A DNA stretch of 23,040 nt. Source: Saccoglossus kowalevskii. Taxonomy: Eukaryota; Hemichordata; Enteropneusta; Harrimaniidae. The stretch spans positions 121,193 to 144,232 of the forward strand of contig NW_003141323.1 in assembly GCF_000003605.2 (NCBI RefSeq). The letters run 5' to 3'. The position numbers and the translations under genes were made by a program. Under the pieces are notes generated by a model that made no database searches, was not told the DNA's origin, and saw only the letters and a list, made by a program, of their open reading frames with translations. Shown here piece after piece: positions 1 through 9,563 of this stretch (the stretch's first letter is position 1; every line of letters begins with the position of its first letter).

Positions 1-2148
1 TGGCCACCCATCCTGGTCTCGTTACCCAGTCTAAAGATGAGAGTGGCCACCCATCCTGGTCTCGTTACCCAGTCTAAAGATGAGAGTGGTCACCCATCAT
101 GGTCTCTGGAACCCAGTCTAAAGATGAGAGAAGCCAGCCATCATGGTCTCTGGAACCCAGTCTAAAGATGAGAGTGGTCACCCATCATGGTCTCTGTTAC
201 CCAGTCTAAAGATGAGAGGCAACCCATCCTGGTCTCTGTTACCCAGTCTAAAGATGAGAGGCCACCCATCATGGTCTCTGGAACCCAGTCTAAAGATGAG
301 AGTGGTCACCCATCATGGTCTCTGGTAGCCAGTCTAAAGATGAGAGTGGCCACCCATCCTGGTCTCGTTACCCAGTCTAAAGATGAGAGGCCACCCATCA
401 TGGTCTCTGGAACCCAGTCTAAAGATGAGAGTGGCCACCCATCCTGGTCTCGTTACCCAGTCTAAAGATGAGAGGCCACCCATCATGGTCTCTGGTAGCC
501 AGTCTAAAGATGAGAGTGGCCACCCATCATGGTCTCTGGTAGCCAGTCTAAAGATGAGAGTGGTCACCCATCATGGTCTCTGGTAGCCAGTCTAAAGATG
601 AGAGTGGCCACCCATCATGGTCTCTGGTAGCCAGTCTAAAGATGAGAGTGGCCACCCATCATGGTCTCTGGTAGCCAGTCTAAAGATGAGAGGGCCACCC
701 ATCATGGTCTCTGGAACCCAGTCTAAAGATGAGAGTGGCCACCCATCCTGGTCTCTGTTACCCAGTCTAAAGATGGGAGGCCACCCATCATGGTCTCTGG
801 AACCCAGTCTAAAGATGAGAGTGGCCACCCATCCTGGTGTCTGGTAGCCAGTCTAAAGATGAGAGTGGCCACCCATCCTGGTCTCTGGTAGCCAGTCTAA
901 AGATGAGAGGCCACCCATCCTGGTCTCTGGAACCCAGTCTAAAGATGAGAGGCCACCCATCCTGGTCTCGTTACCCAGTCTAAAGATGAGAGGCAACCCA
1001 TCCTGGTCTCTGGTAGCCAGTGTAAAGATGAGAGGCCACCCATCCTGGTCTCGTTACCCAGTCTAAAGATGAGAGGCCACCCATCATGGTCTCTGTTACC
1101 CAGTCTAAAGATGAGAGGCCACCCATCATGGTCTCTGGAACCCAGTCTAAAGATGAGAGTGGCCACCCATCATGGTCTCTCTTACCCAGTCTAAAGATGA
1201 GAGGCAACCCATCCTGGTCTCTGGTAGCCAGTCTAAAGATGAGAGGCCACCCATCATGGTCTCTGTTACCCAGTCTAAAGATGAGAGGCTACCCATCATG
1301 GTCTCTGGAACCCAGTCTAAAGATGAGAGGCAACCCATCATTGTCTCTGGTACCCAGTCTAAAGATGAGAGGCAACCCATCATTGTTTCTGGTAGCCAGT
1401 CTGAAGATGAGAGGCAACCCATCATGGTCTCTGGTGCCCAGTCTGAAGATGAGAGGCAACCCATCATGGTCTCTGGAACCCAGTCTGATGATGAGAAGCA
1501 ACCCATCATTGTCTCTGGTAGCCAGTCTAAAGATGAGAGGCCACCCATCATGGTCTCTGTTACCCAGTCTAAAGATGAGAGTGGCCACCCATCCTGGTCT
1601 CGTTACCCAGTCTAAAGATGAGAGGCCAACCATCATGGTCTCTGGTACCCTGTCTAAAGATGAAAGTGGCCACCCATCATGGTCTCTGTGGTATCCAGTC
1701 TAAAGATGAGAGGCAACCCACCATGGTCTCTGGTGCCCAGTCTGAAGATGAGAGGCAACCCATCATTGTTTCTGGTAGCCAGTCTGAAGATGAGAGGCAA
1801 CCCATCATGGTCTCTGGTGCCCAGTCTGAAGATGAGAGGCAACCCGTCATGGTCTCTGGAACCCAGTCTGATGATGAGAAGCAACCCATCATTGTCTCTG
1901 GTAGCCAGTCTAAAGATGAGAGGCCACCCATCATGGTCTCTGTTACCCAGTCTAAAGATGAGAGGCCAACCATCATGGTCTCTGGAACTCAGTCTAAAGA
2001 TGAGAGTGGCCACCCATCCTGGTCTCTGTTACCCAGTCTAAAGATGAGAGGCAACCCATCATGGTCTCTGTTACCCAGTCTAAAGATGAGAGGCCACCCA
2101 TCATAGTCTCTGGAACCCAGTCTAAAGATGAGAGTGGCCACCCATCCT
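1..2148. repeat. Minisatellite array, 41-44 bp unit, about 50 copies
   Basis: Head-to-tail copies of one unit fill this stretch and run off the left edge. Each unit carries a core near GGCCACCCATCATGGTCTCT, then a variable short segment (GGAACCC, GGTAGCC, GTTACCC or CGTTACCC), then CAGTCTAAAGATGAGAG. Lengths of 41, 42, 43 and 44 bp come from two independent indels: CTCG versus CTCTG before TTACCC, and GAGAGG versus GAGAGTGG at the unit junction. Point variants include CATCATGG/CATCCTGG, GGCCACC/GGTCACC/GGCAACC/GGCTACC and TCTAAAGAT/TCTGAAGAT/TCTGATGAT. Base composition is clearly more GC-rich than the rest of the window. Because 42 is a multiple of three, open frames of 60-205 codons appear on both strands with 14-residue repeats. 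The mixed 41/43/44-bp units break every frame, so I do not call any gene here. Copy number is estimated from length divided by mean unit length. Confidence 0.97.
1366..1953. repeat. Higher-order duplication inside the minisatellite (383-bp offset)
   Basis: The block at about 1366-1570 recurs at about 1749-1953, shifted by exactly 383 bp (about nine units). Both blocks carry the same ordered run of rare variants: CATTGTTTCTGG, then TCTGAAGATG twice, then CAGTCTGATGATGAGAAG, then CATTGTCTCTGG. The first CAGTCTGATG is at 1481 and its partner at 1864; CATTGTTTCT is at 1381 and 1764. I see one base difference within the shared core (CCCATCATGG versus CCCGTCATGG near 1845). The shared order of variants shows that a multi-unit block was duplicated after those variants arose. 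Confidence 0.9.
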
Positions 2149-2150
2149 GT

Positions 2151-2670
2151 TCTATTCTATGGAGTAATGTTCTATTCTATAGAGTAATGTTCTATTCTAT
2201 AGAGTAATGTTCTATTCTATGGAGTAATGTTCTATTCTATGGAGTAATGTTCTATTCTATGGTGCAATGTTCTATTCTATGGAGTAATGTTCTGTTCTAT
2301 GGAGTAATGTTCTATTCTATGGAGTAATGTTCTATTCTATGGAGTAATGTTCTATTCTATGGAGTAATGTTCTATTCTATGGAGTAATGTTCTATTCTGT
2401 GGAGTAATGTTCTGTTCTATGGAGTAATGTTCTGTTCTATGGAGTAATGTTCTATTCTATGGAGTAATGTTCTATTCTGTGGAGTAATGTTCTGTTCTAT
2501 GGAGTAATGTTCTATTCTATGGAGTAATGTTCTGTTCTATGGAGTAATGTTCTGTTCTATGGAGTAATGTTCTGTTCTATGGAGTAATGTTCTATTCTGT
2601 GGAGTAATGTTCTATTCTATGGAGTAATGTTCTGTTCTATGGAGTAATGTTCTGTTCTATGGAGTAATGT
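2151..2670. repeat. 20-bp minisatellite, 26 copies
   Basis: Twenty-six consecutive units with an exact 20-bp period and no indels. The commonest unit, read from the T before the first pentamer, is TTCTATTCTATGGAGTAATG. Most variation is A-to-G at two sites (TCTGTTCTAT and TCTATTCTGT). Units 2 and 3 have TAGAGTAATG, and unit 6 has GGTGCAATG. G-bearing variants are concentrated in the second half of the array. The left end joins the 42-bp-class array directly at CCCATCC|TGTTCTATTC, with no unique spacer. The right end stops abruptly at AATGTAGGCAGTTG. Confidence 0.97.
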
Positions 2671-3107
2671 AGGCAGTTGTGTTTGAGTAGGTCTGGAACT
2701 TTTGTTCCAATTTCATCATTTCGCTCTCAAAAAAAATACTTGAGGGGAAAAAATTGTGCCAATTTGATCTTGTTACCATGGTTATCTCTGTATGACATGT
2801 GACAGCATGCAGAACTTTTTGTTCCATCCTGCTTCATTATAAAATATAGTTGCCATGGTAATTATGTAGTGCTATAAGGGATTGTATTGTAATTTGTGAT
2901 GTTAGTTTGAATGGAAAAGGTCACAAACAAAATAAGCTTCATAAGTGACAAATATAATGACTCAAATGTTTTTCTGTCACTGGTTTGTCATGTTTTTTTC
3001 GTTGATAGTGATAATTGTATAAAATTTCTCTTTGCCCACATGCTGTTTTAAATTGATGCCATTGGACACCAGGCATGCCATCCCTGTTTAGATGCTTTAT
3101 GAACTGG
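2671..3107. other. Unique spacer between repeat arrays, no gene seen
   Basis: AT-rich sequence with no convincing reading frame. It holds two loosely similar segments about 120 bp apart: GGAACTTTTGTTCC near 2686 and AGAACTTTTTGTTCC near 2811, each followed at differing distances by a C/A-CCATGG motif (GTTACCATGGTTAT near 2770, GTTGCCATGGTAAT near 2851). They may be remnants of an old tandem or dispersed repeat, but the match is weak. Confidence 0.5.
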
Positions 3108-3204
3108 TTCTATTCTATTCTATTCTATTCTATTCTATTCTATTCTATTCTATTCTATTCTATTCTATTCTATTCTATTCTATTCTATTCTATTCTATTC
3201 TATT
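3108..3204. repeat. (TTCTA)n pentanucleotide microsatellite, about 19 copies
   Basis: An uninterrupted run of TTCTA covers this stretch, bounded by GAACTGG on the left and TACATTCCACAG on the right. No interruptions are visible, so the array is young or recently homogenised. The same pentamer, doubled, forms the first half of the 20-bp minisatellite unit that ends 437 bp upstream. Confidence 0.98.
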
Positions 3205-3929
3205 ACATTCCACAGTGTATTTCAAGTAAAAATTAAAAAAGTTTTGATTTTTCAATTGTGTAATAAATAGTTAACACAAAATTGAGGGGAGTATGAAAGT
3301 GTTTATCTCTATCCCAATAGAACTGGAAAGGTTGTAGCAGATGAGCCTGTAGTGGTGCACATTTAGGCAATAGTAGATAGGTTGCAATATAGGAAACAGC
3401 ATAAATATAGCATTTTAAAAAAACCCAGATTTTTAATAAAAAAAATACATACCAGTATTATAATTTCAGATTGAGTTGAATTCAATTTTTACTGGTTGCT
3501 AAGTTTGTGCTCTCTATCTTGTTTATCTGACCTTTGACCTCTGTTGTCTATGATGTGTGCATTACTGACAAATAACACATGTTTAAAACTGGACCTCATT
3601 CCAGATAAGAATATATTAAGTAGAAGACATACAGTACCACTCTAGATAACCAGTCACATTCTTTTGCCCATAAACATTAGGATATTTCTTCTGATTACAG
3701 ATTAACATTAAAATGATTATAATTTCATATCTAGTCACTTGTACCCAAAACCTGGGGGGGGGGGGATATCACACACTTTTCGAAAAAACTTAGTCACAGG
3801 AGACAGAGCTAGTGTTCGTACACAATATTTTGTACTAGACAAAATCGTAAGCAAATGATGTAATTTTGTGCTGGCTGTCTTTTAATTGATTGAAATGTAT
3901 ACGATATAACGCACAGTGATATACATGTA
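3205..3929. other. Non-coding AT-rich sequence, no gene seen
   Basis: No recognised exon, RNA gene or element. The only local structure is a homopolymer of 12 G at 3754-3765. The antisense open frame that begins at 4030 and runs into this stretch has no recognisable protein features. Confidence 0.5.
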
Positions 3930-4330
3930 AGTCCGAAAACGGGGACTATTAATTTGGGTTCACTCCATCCATACGTATGTTCGTACATATGTCCATAGTT
4001 ATTTCTCGGACACCCATTGACGGATTTCATTCAAACTTTACATGAACACAATACATAATGTCTTACATATGCGCGTCAAGTCACTTTATGATCAGAGCAA
4101 AAATGGCTGTAAAATTTGCTATTTCTGATACCACAGCAGTTTCTCAGAGATGACTGGGCCGATTTGGATCAAAATTGGTATGGTGATCATACATATTGGG
4201 TTATAGTTGCTTGAAAACATGATGAAATTCAATGAACATTTCTGTTTAAATTTTGTACAAAGACAGTATACCAATAGATACATCAACATGAACATTATTT
4301 TTGTAATTTGATTCAATATGACTGCCCAAT
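3930..4330. repeat. Probable degenerate interspersed repeat
   Basis: This stretch differs from its surroundings in having more CpG and in repeating itself loosely. A segment beginning TTTCTCGGACACCC at 4002 resembles one beginning TTTCTCAGAGATGAC at 4140 (offset 138 bp). Both continue with GATTT, three bases, then TCAAA (GATTTCATTCAAA; GATTTGGATCAAA). It is preceded by a corrupted run of TCCATCC/TACGTATG-type short repeats (3965-3997). From memory, sequence of this style is common as dispersed repeat copies in invertebrate genomes, but I cannot name a family. Open frames on the minus strand (3809-4030, 4119-4316) are not convincing proteins. Confidence 0.4.
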
Positions 4331-5149
4331 GTCCAATTCTCGTGTAAAAGCACTAAATCATAATTTTTTACAAATCCATCACCTATTAATGGTTTCAATC
4401 TAATCTCAATGACTTCATCAGCATCAAATTGATATGTCAGATCACAAAATTTTGGACAGGGAGGGACTGTGTCATTAACAATGACTTATTTCTTTGAACA
4501 ATGTCTTCATCTTTTCCTGTATAGACAGAAAGACTCCATCATTCATTCTATATCTAATTTTGTAAATAAATTGCCATTTATAGAGGCATTCGGTTGTGAA
4601 ATATCAATAAAGGACAAGAACAGGATTGAATTTGTTAAGGAGGAAACCCATTCATCCTACATCCATTATTTTACACCCGTTTTATTTCCGAAGATGAAAT
4701 TAAGAATTTCCTTTTATTTCTGCCGCACTTTGCCTCTTTTTGTAATGATGTAGGGATTGACTATCAGCTCTAGACTGATCAGATTCCATGTCATGTTTTC
4801 TGAGAAAAAAAATATTTTTGACAGATGATTGGCATTAATTCTTCTAATACCTTCTATTGAATTTGGTAATCTTCTGTAACTCTAGAATAAGAATATATTC
4901 GCAAACATCTGTTCAGAATTTTTTGATGAGAATGAAGGGTATTCATTATAAATGCATGTTTTCCAGCATTTTAATCAACATCCTTTGTTAAAAAAAATAA
5001 ACCCAAGATGGAAATAGACCTCTCATCTCTTGGGGAGTGTTTAATTTCCTCATTGGTCTTAAATATGAAAACATTTGTGCATTTTACACTTCCTTCTTTT
5101 ATTGTACAAAAATTTGTCTGATATTGATCCAGTTAAGTAGGTCTTATGG
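4331..5149. other. Non-coding AT-rich sequence, no gene seen
   Basis: An open frame of 94 codons (4469-4753, +) spans part of this stretch. It has no recognisable domain, no acceptable exon boundaries I would defend, and a composition no different from its flanks, so it is not called as a gene. Nothing else is recognised. Confidence 0.45.
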
Positions 5150-5250
5150 ATGACCCGCTAGAGGTCACACATCCTGGTACTTTCTATGGGTATTGACAAA
5201 ATGCAGCAATACCCCAGGAAGTACCAGGATGTATGACCTCTAGGGTTCAT
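5150..5250. repeat. Long fold-back hairpin (MITE-like or pre-miRNA-like)
   Basis: The left arm (5150-5195, 46 nt) is complementary to the right arm (5207-5250, 44 nt) almost throughout, leaving an 11-nt loop (ACAAAATGCAG). Matching segments include CTAGAGGTCA, ACATCCTGGTACTT and GGGTATTG, each found in the left arm and, reverse-complemented, in the right arm. There are only a handful of mismatches and two single-base bulges. Similarity stops just outside ATGACCC/GGGTTCAT. Arms this long and this well matched fit a small fold-back transposable element better than a typical animal miRNA precursor, which has about 22-30 imperfect pairs. I see no clear target-site duplication. Confidence 0.8.
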
Positions 5251-8200
5251 TGCTATTGACATATCAAATAGTTTGAGTTCTGTATTTTAGCTAAATCTAA
5301 ACATAAAGGCAATTGGCTGTCACATTCTGTGTTTTATGTCGAAAACTCAACTGTCTCAGATCCCAAAAGCAGTATGTGCAAATATTTAAACAAAAAAAGT
5401 GGCCAATTTATCAAAATTAATGTTTATTAGGTTTTCTACTCCAGTGATTTGTGTATTTGAAAAGCTTGGAGTGTCTATGTTTACATAAGTTTAATTTATT
5501 ATTCAACAAGCCTATCTTGCCAATTTATATGTAAAAAAACAGTTGATTAGTTGTAAAATTGCTGCTTCAGTCATTTTGACCAATCAAAAGTAGCAACACA
5601 TAAAGTTAAAAATTAAAATTAATTCTGAATGATCAACATTTATTGTTGTCAAGATATGAAAAATGGTGTTGTAAAATTGAATTGCTTTGTGATTAAATGT
5701 GGTAAAACAAGATGATCAATAAGTGGACATGCTTTTGTGTTTGTAGATATTCATGTTAAACTGGTAGCTTAATTAAACTCACAATTTACTCACAACTCAC
5801 AATTTAACAAAGTTAAATATTTTATTTAATTCAAACACATGAACACAACAAATTCTGTATAATTTAAATTTATCCCTGAAAGATGCTATACATATTAAGT
5901 TATTAGTGGAAATGATATGATTCCTAATATTATTAATAATTTATTCAGTTGCATTTACTAGTAACCATTGGGCTGAAATCTCAATACAAATGTATAATAA
6001 TGGACAATTAAGTATTAATAATCATAGAATTAATTTTTAACCATATCAACTAGCAAAAGCATCATTAAAGCCACAATGATTTCCATTTTACATTTCATTA
6101 TTACAGTTTAGGCCTGTTATTATTTAGTATAAAATTTGAGTACATTATTGTTAATTTTCTGCATGTACTTTTGAATTGAAGAATATTGGGAATGATTATA
6201 TGTTGCCCAGTCACTCGATGAGGGAGTAATCCACACATCTGAAGTGTTGCAATAAAATTGTACACAATTCTTGATTGAGGTAATCAGAGTTAGGAAAATA
6301 TAATTGATGAATGTTAATGTGACACAGATAAACCCAATCAAATTTTGTATGTCAGATAATGGTTGTAATTCAGTTTGTGAGAGCACTTCATAAACTGGGT
6401 GGCCTACTCACTGTGTAGTCATTAGATGGGAATTTCTTTCATATGTTGCTTATCATAAAATTGGCCATTTGATAGATTGACAGAGATCTGAGGCTGCCAG
6501 TTCCTTATCTTATTGAAGGTCATCACATTCTTTGAGTCATTTCAACTTTCAAAATAGTAAAACTGTTTTCTCAAGATATTCAGCGACTGTTGCCATTATG
6601 TCAAACACTTAAAATATGTGCTTAGCGTTAAAGTAAAATCAGCTCAATTCATAAGTCTGAACAAACTGTGTGTTGAATTTGAAAAAACAACATGTTATTT
6701 TCAATATTCCAAAAAAAGCTACTGCAATTTCACAGAATTGTCAATGAAGTTTTAACAGAAAACATTTGACTGTGAAATTTCACAAACCTGAATACCAATA
6801 AATCATTGAATTGGAAAAAGTTGATGTTTACATCGAATAGGTTAAAACTTTTCACATTTTTTACTGATTTTTAACAATTCAGAGTACCATGTGTTATGTT
6901 AATTATATGAAATTAGGCCACCTATCCAGAATTTGAGTTTGTAGAGAAGACTGGAACAAGTCCAGTAGACTGATAAAACTAGTTAATTAAAATGTGCTAA
7001 CAATGCAGGACTGCAAAAAATTCATGTTTTCAAACATTAAGCTGTTGTCATAGGAACCCATTAAAAATAATTAAATCGTGAAGAACGTTGGAAAAATGTA
7101 ATTCAAATCAACGTGACATACATCATACATTTTGACAGTTTATGTAGATAACTATTTTTTGATACAAACGTCGAGGACATATGTCGTGTCTACTATGCTG
7201 TAACATTTTAAAATGGATCATTTCTGTTGTAATTATTTTTGTAAGTGATAATAATTTCTTAATCACAATTTAGTTCAAAGGTAGACAGTAATGAACGGTT
7301 AGGGAATTTGTGTGCAGATGTGCTAATGTTGTTATGTACTCTCTAGGGACTGTAATCTGTCTGTACATACTTGCTATATAAGACTGCTCTTTATAGGTTA
7401 TAACCTTGGTTACTGAGCATATTGAGTTAAAACAAGTTCAGCAAAACTGAAAATGAAAAAAGAAATCACTTTGTTTGATTCCATGCATAATAAATGAGAT
7501 TTTCCTTTCCACTTTGTGACGATTTCCTCTATTATTGCTTCATTTTTGTCATTATTTGACAAATAAATAAAAGTGAGACACAGGTGCTTCCAGTCTGATA
7601 GAAAAAATAAGCTCATAAAATTGTTGACTAATAGCTTTCTATAGTTTCATTTTTCTCGTATATCGTGTCTGTTTCATGTGATGCTGTCCATTGGCTATTT
7701 TACATATCCATTCTCCAAAATCAATGATCTGATTGGATGCCATTTGAAATTGTGATGTCATCATGGCTCAATTGATGACTTAGTAATACTTTATTCTAAA
7801 TAACAGTTTGAAAAGTGTTAAATATTAATGTTTCCACTATTCATGTATAAAGGTAGTTTCAGATAGTCTGACATTTACTAGAATTAACTACCGTTAGCTT
7901 TCAACTAATCCACATATATGGTTTTTATTTCTTTACCTATATATAAATACATTTTTAGTTTTTGTTTATATACACCTCTGAGTTAATAAGTAGCAGAGTG
8001 TTTGAATCAAAATTTGTGACATTAGTCATAAACCTTTCACTTTCTTTATTGAATTTACATAAATTATCTAATTCCTCCTAATGGCTACATTATTTGATTA
8101 TAAGCTTCCCTAGCTTATCGATAATTTACACAGTTAGAAAAGTTGGATGATGAAACAAATTATGCATATGTAAATTACCTTAATTAGAGCTGTAAAGATA

Positions 8201-8296
8201 TCTTTAATACTCTTCAATTGCAAAATATTTCAATGACAAGGAAACTGCTTGCTTTGGCAGACAACATAGTCTTCTTATTGATTATAGTATTGGATA
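5251..8296. other. Long AT-rich stretch without recognisable genes
   Basis: I see no conserved coding segment, tRNA-like fold or tandem array here. The open frames at 6120-6386 (-) and 7410-7616 (-) are low-complexity, AT-driven frames without domain features. A short inverted pair (TTGCTGCTT near 5560 and AAAAGTAGCAA near 5587) is too short to name. This may be intronic sequence of the downstream PCBP gene or intergenic; the sequence alone does not decide. Confidence 0.45.
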
Positions 8297-8456
8297 ATTT
8301 GAGCATGGTCAAAAGACATGTCTTTATACAAATTCCACGTAATCATTAAGTACTGGGCATCAGCTGGTATGGCTGCATGTGTTTAAAAGCCATCTTCATC
8401 ATTCATTCTACATTTGAGCATGGTCAACTTGTAAGGTCAGAAGGCATACATCCTGG
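8297..8456. repeat. Short dispersed-repeat fragments: 16-nt direct repeat and hairpin-arm match
   Basis: ATTTGAGCATGGTCAA occurs at 8297-8312 and again, exactly, at 8412-8427 (offset 115 bp). Just after the second copy, CATACATCCTGG at 8445-8456 is an exact 12-nt reverse complement of 5224-5235 in the right arm of the fold-back hairpin. Looser similarity extends either side (GGTCAG before, AACTTTGG after). This is probably a decayed piece of the same element family. Confidence 0.45.
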
Positions 8457-9536
8457 AACTTTGGCTTTAACTAGGTTAGGTTGAATAAAAAAGGAATGTT
8501 CATGCTCTGTGTTATTAAATATTGAGATCAAAAAGATGTTTGCATTGTTATTCTTGTCATGTAATAGTGTTTCCCATTTATCTTTCCATGACAGTATGAA
8601 CAGCGTCATCTAATAAAACTTGTGATGATTCAATTCATACTTTCTCTTCTCATTTACAAAATACACAGCAAGTACTATGTTTTCTAGTATGTAGTATAGT
8701 ACAGATATTTGTCACATTTGAGACTCACCCTTGTTAAGGTGGTTTGATAAGCAGCATCTATATAAAGACAGTGTATCTAGTAGTTGCAATGCCTCCTTAA
8801 ATTTGTGGTTTACCTTGTTTGTGATTGGATGCAATTTGAACAGTAACCATAAAATATTCAAGGCTAACAATCTTTATGATGATTTCAGGACATTCTAAAT
8901 TAATTCATAAAAGTCAGCATGACCTTTACTGGTACATTGCTGTTTAATCTAACTGCTGTATTTGTGAGTTTCTTTCACTTGTTTACGTTATTTGCATGTG
9001 ACTGGTTGGCACAGATTGGCTGTTTGCACCTGAAGATAAAATAACGATGTTGTTTGATGTTGTGCAAGCTGATTGCAATTTAGAGTAGATCTGTAGACAA
9101 CATGTTAGCAGACATTCACATGCTGGTTGGCAAGAACGTGAACAAATAGACAGTATGTATGAACGCAGTATGTTTACTGTGATTTAATTTAACCAAGTCA
9201 TATTTCATATTTTTGGTCGACCTGTCAATGCTGCTCACTAGTTATGCGTACAAATGGTGTTGCACAGCAGTTACGGTTGGGCCATCGTTGCGACTCTGCA
9301 GTTTAGGCTGAGGGCCAAATACATAACTCGATGAATTTCATCATGTTTCTTTTTATATCAAAAACATTGACAAATGAGATGTTGTGGCGTACTAACCATG
9401 TACATATATGAACGGATGTAAAAGACCAGCTGCCACCACAACTAATTTCCTTCTCTGTGTCTTATATTATTGATGGTCCCCTGGTATGGTTGGGGCTTTG
9501 AACCTTACTGGCTTCATCATATCTCCTTTTTAGTGG

Positions 9537-9563
9537 TGTGTGTGTGTGTGTGTGGGGGGGGGG
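9537..9563 (+). repeat. (TG)9 followed by G10
   Basis: Nine TG dinucleotides run straight into a homopolymer of ten G. Alternating purine-pyrimidine followed by a G run is a simple-sequence tract prone to length change; no function is implied. Confidence 0.95.

Noticed and set aside
143-2106. Many overlapping open frames on both strands with 14-residue repeats
   Set aside because: They are produced by the 42-bp-class tandem unit. Units of 41, 43 and 44 bp shift the frame repeatedly, and the same region is open on both strands.
1-2148. Possible CRISPR-like array
   Set aside because: Units are contiguous and vary inside the repeat itself; there are no unique spacers, and the gene context is eukaryotic.
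2670-2900. Two similar segments with GGAACTTTTGTTCC-like words
   Set aside because: Similarity is limited to short words with differing spacing, insufficient to call a repeat unit.
4469-4753. 94-codon open frame on the + strand
   Set aside because: No recognisable domain and AT-driven composition, with no supporting splice or promoter signals.
6715-6900. Possible third copy of the TACTGTAAA MITE-like family
   Set aside because: CTACTGCAATTTCAC and TTTTCAC words are present, but no matching terminal inverted repeat or consistent length could be found.
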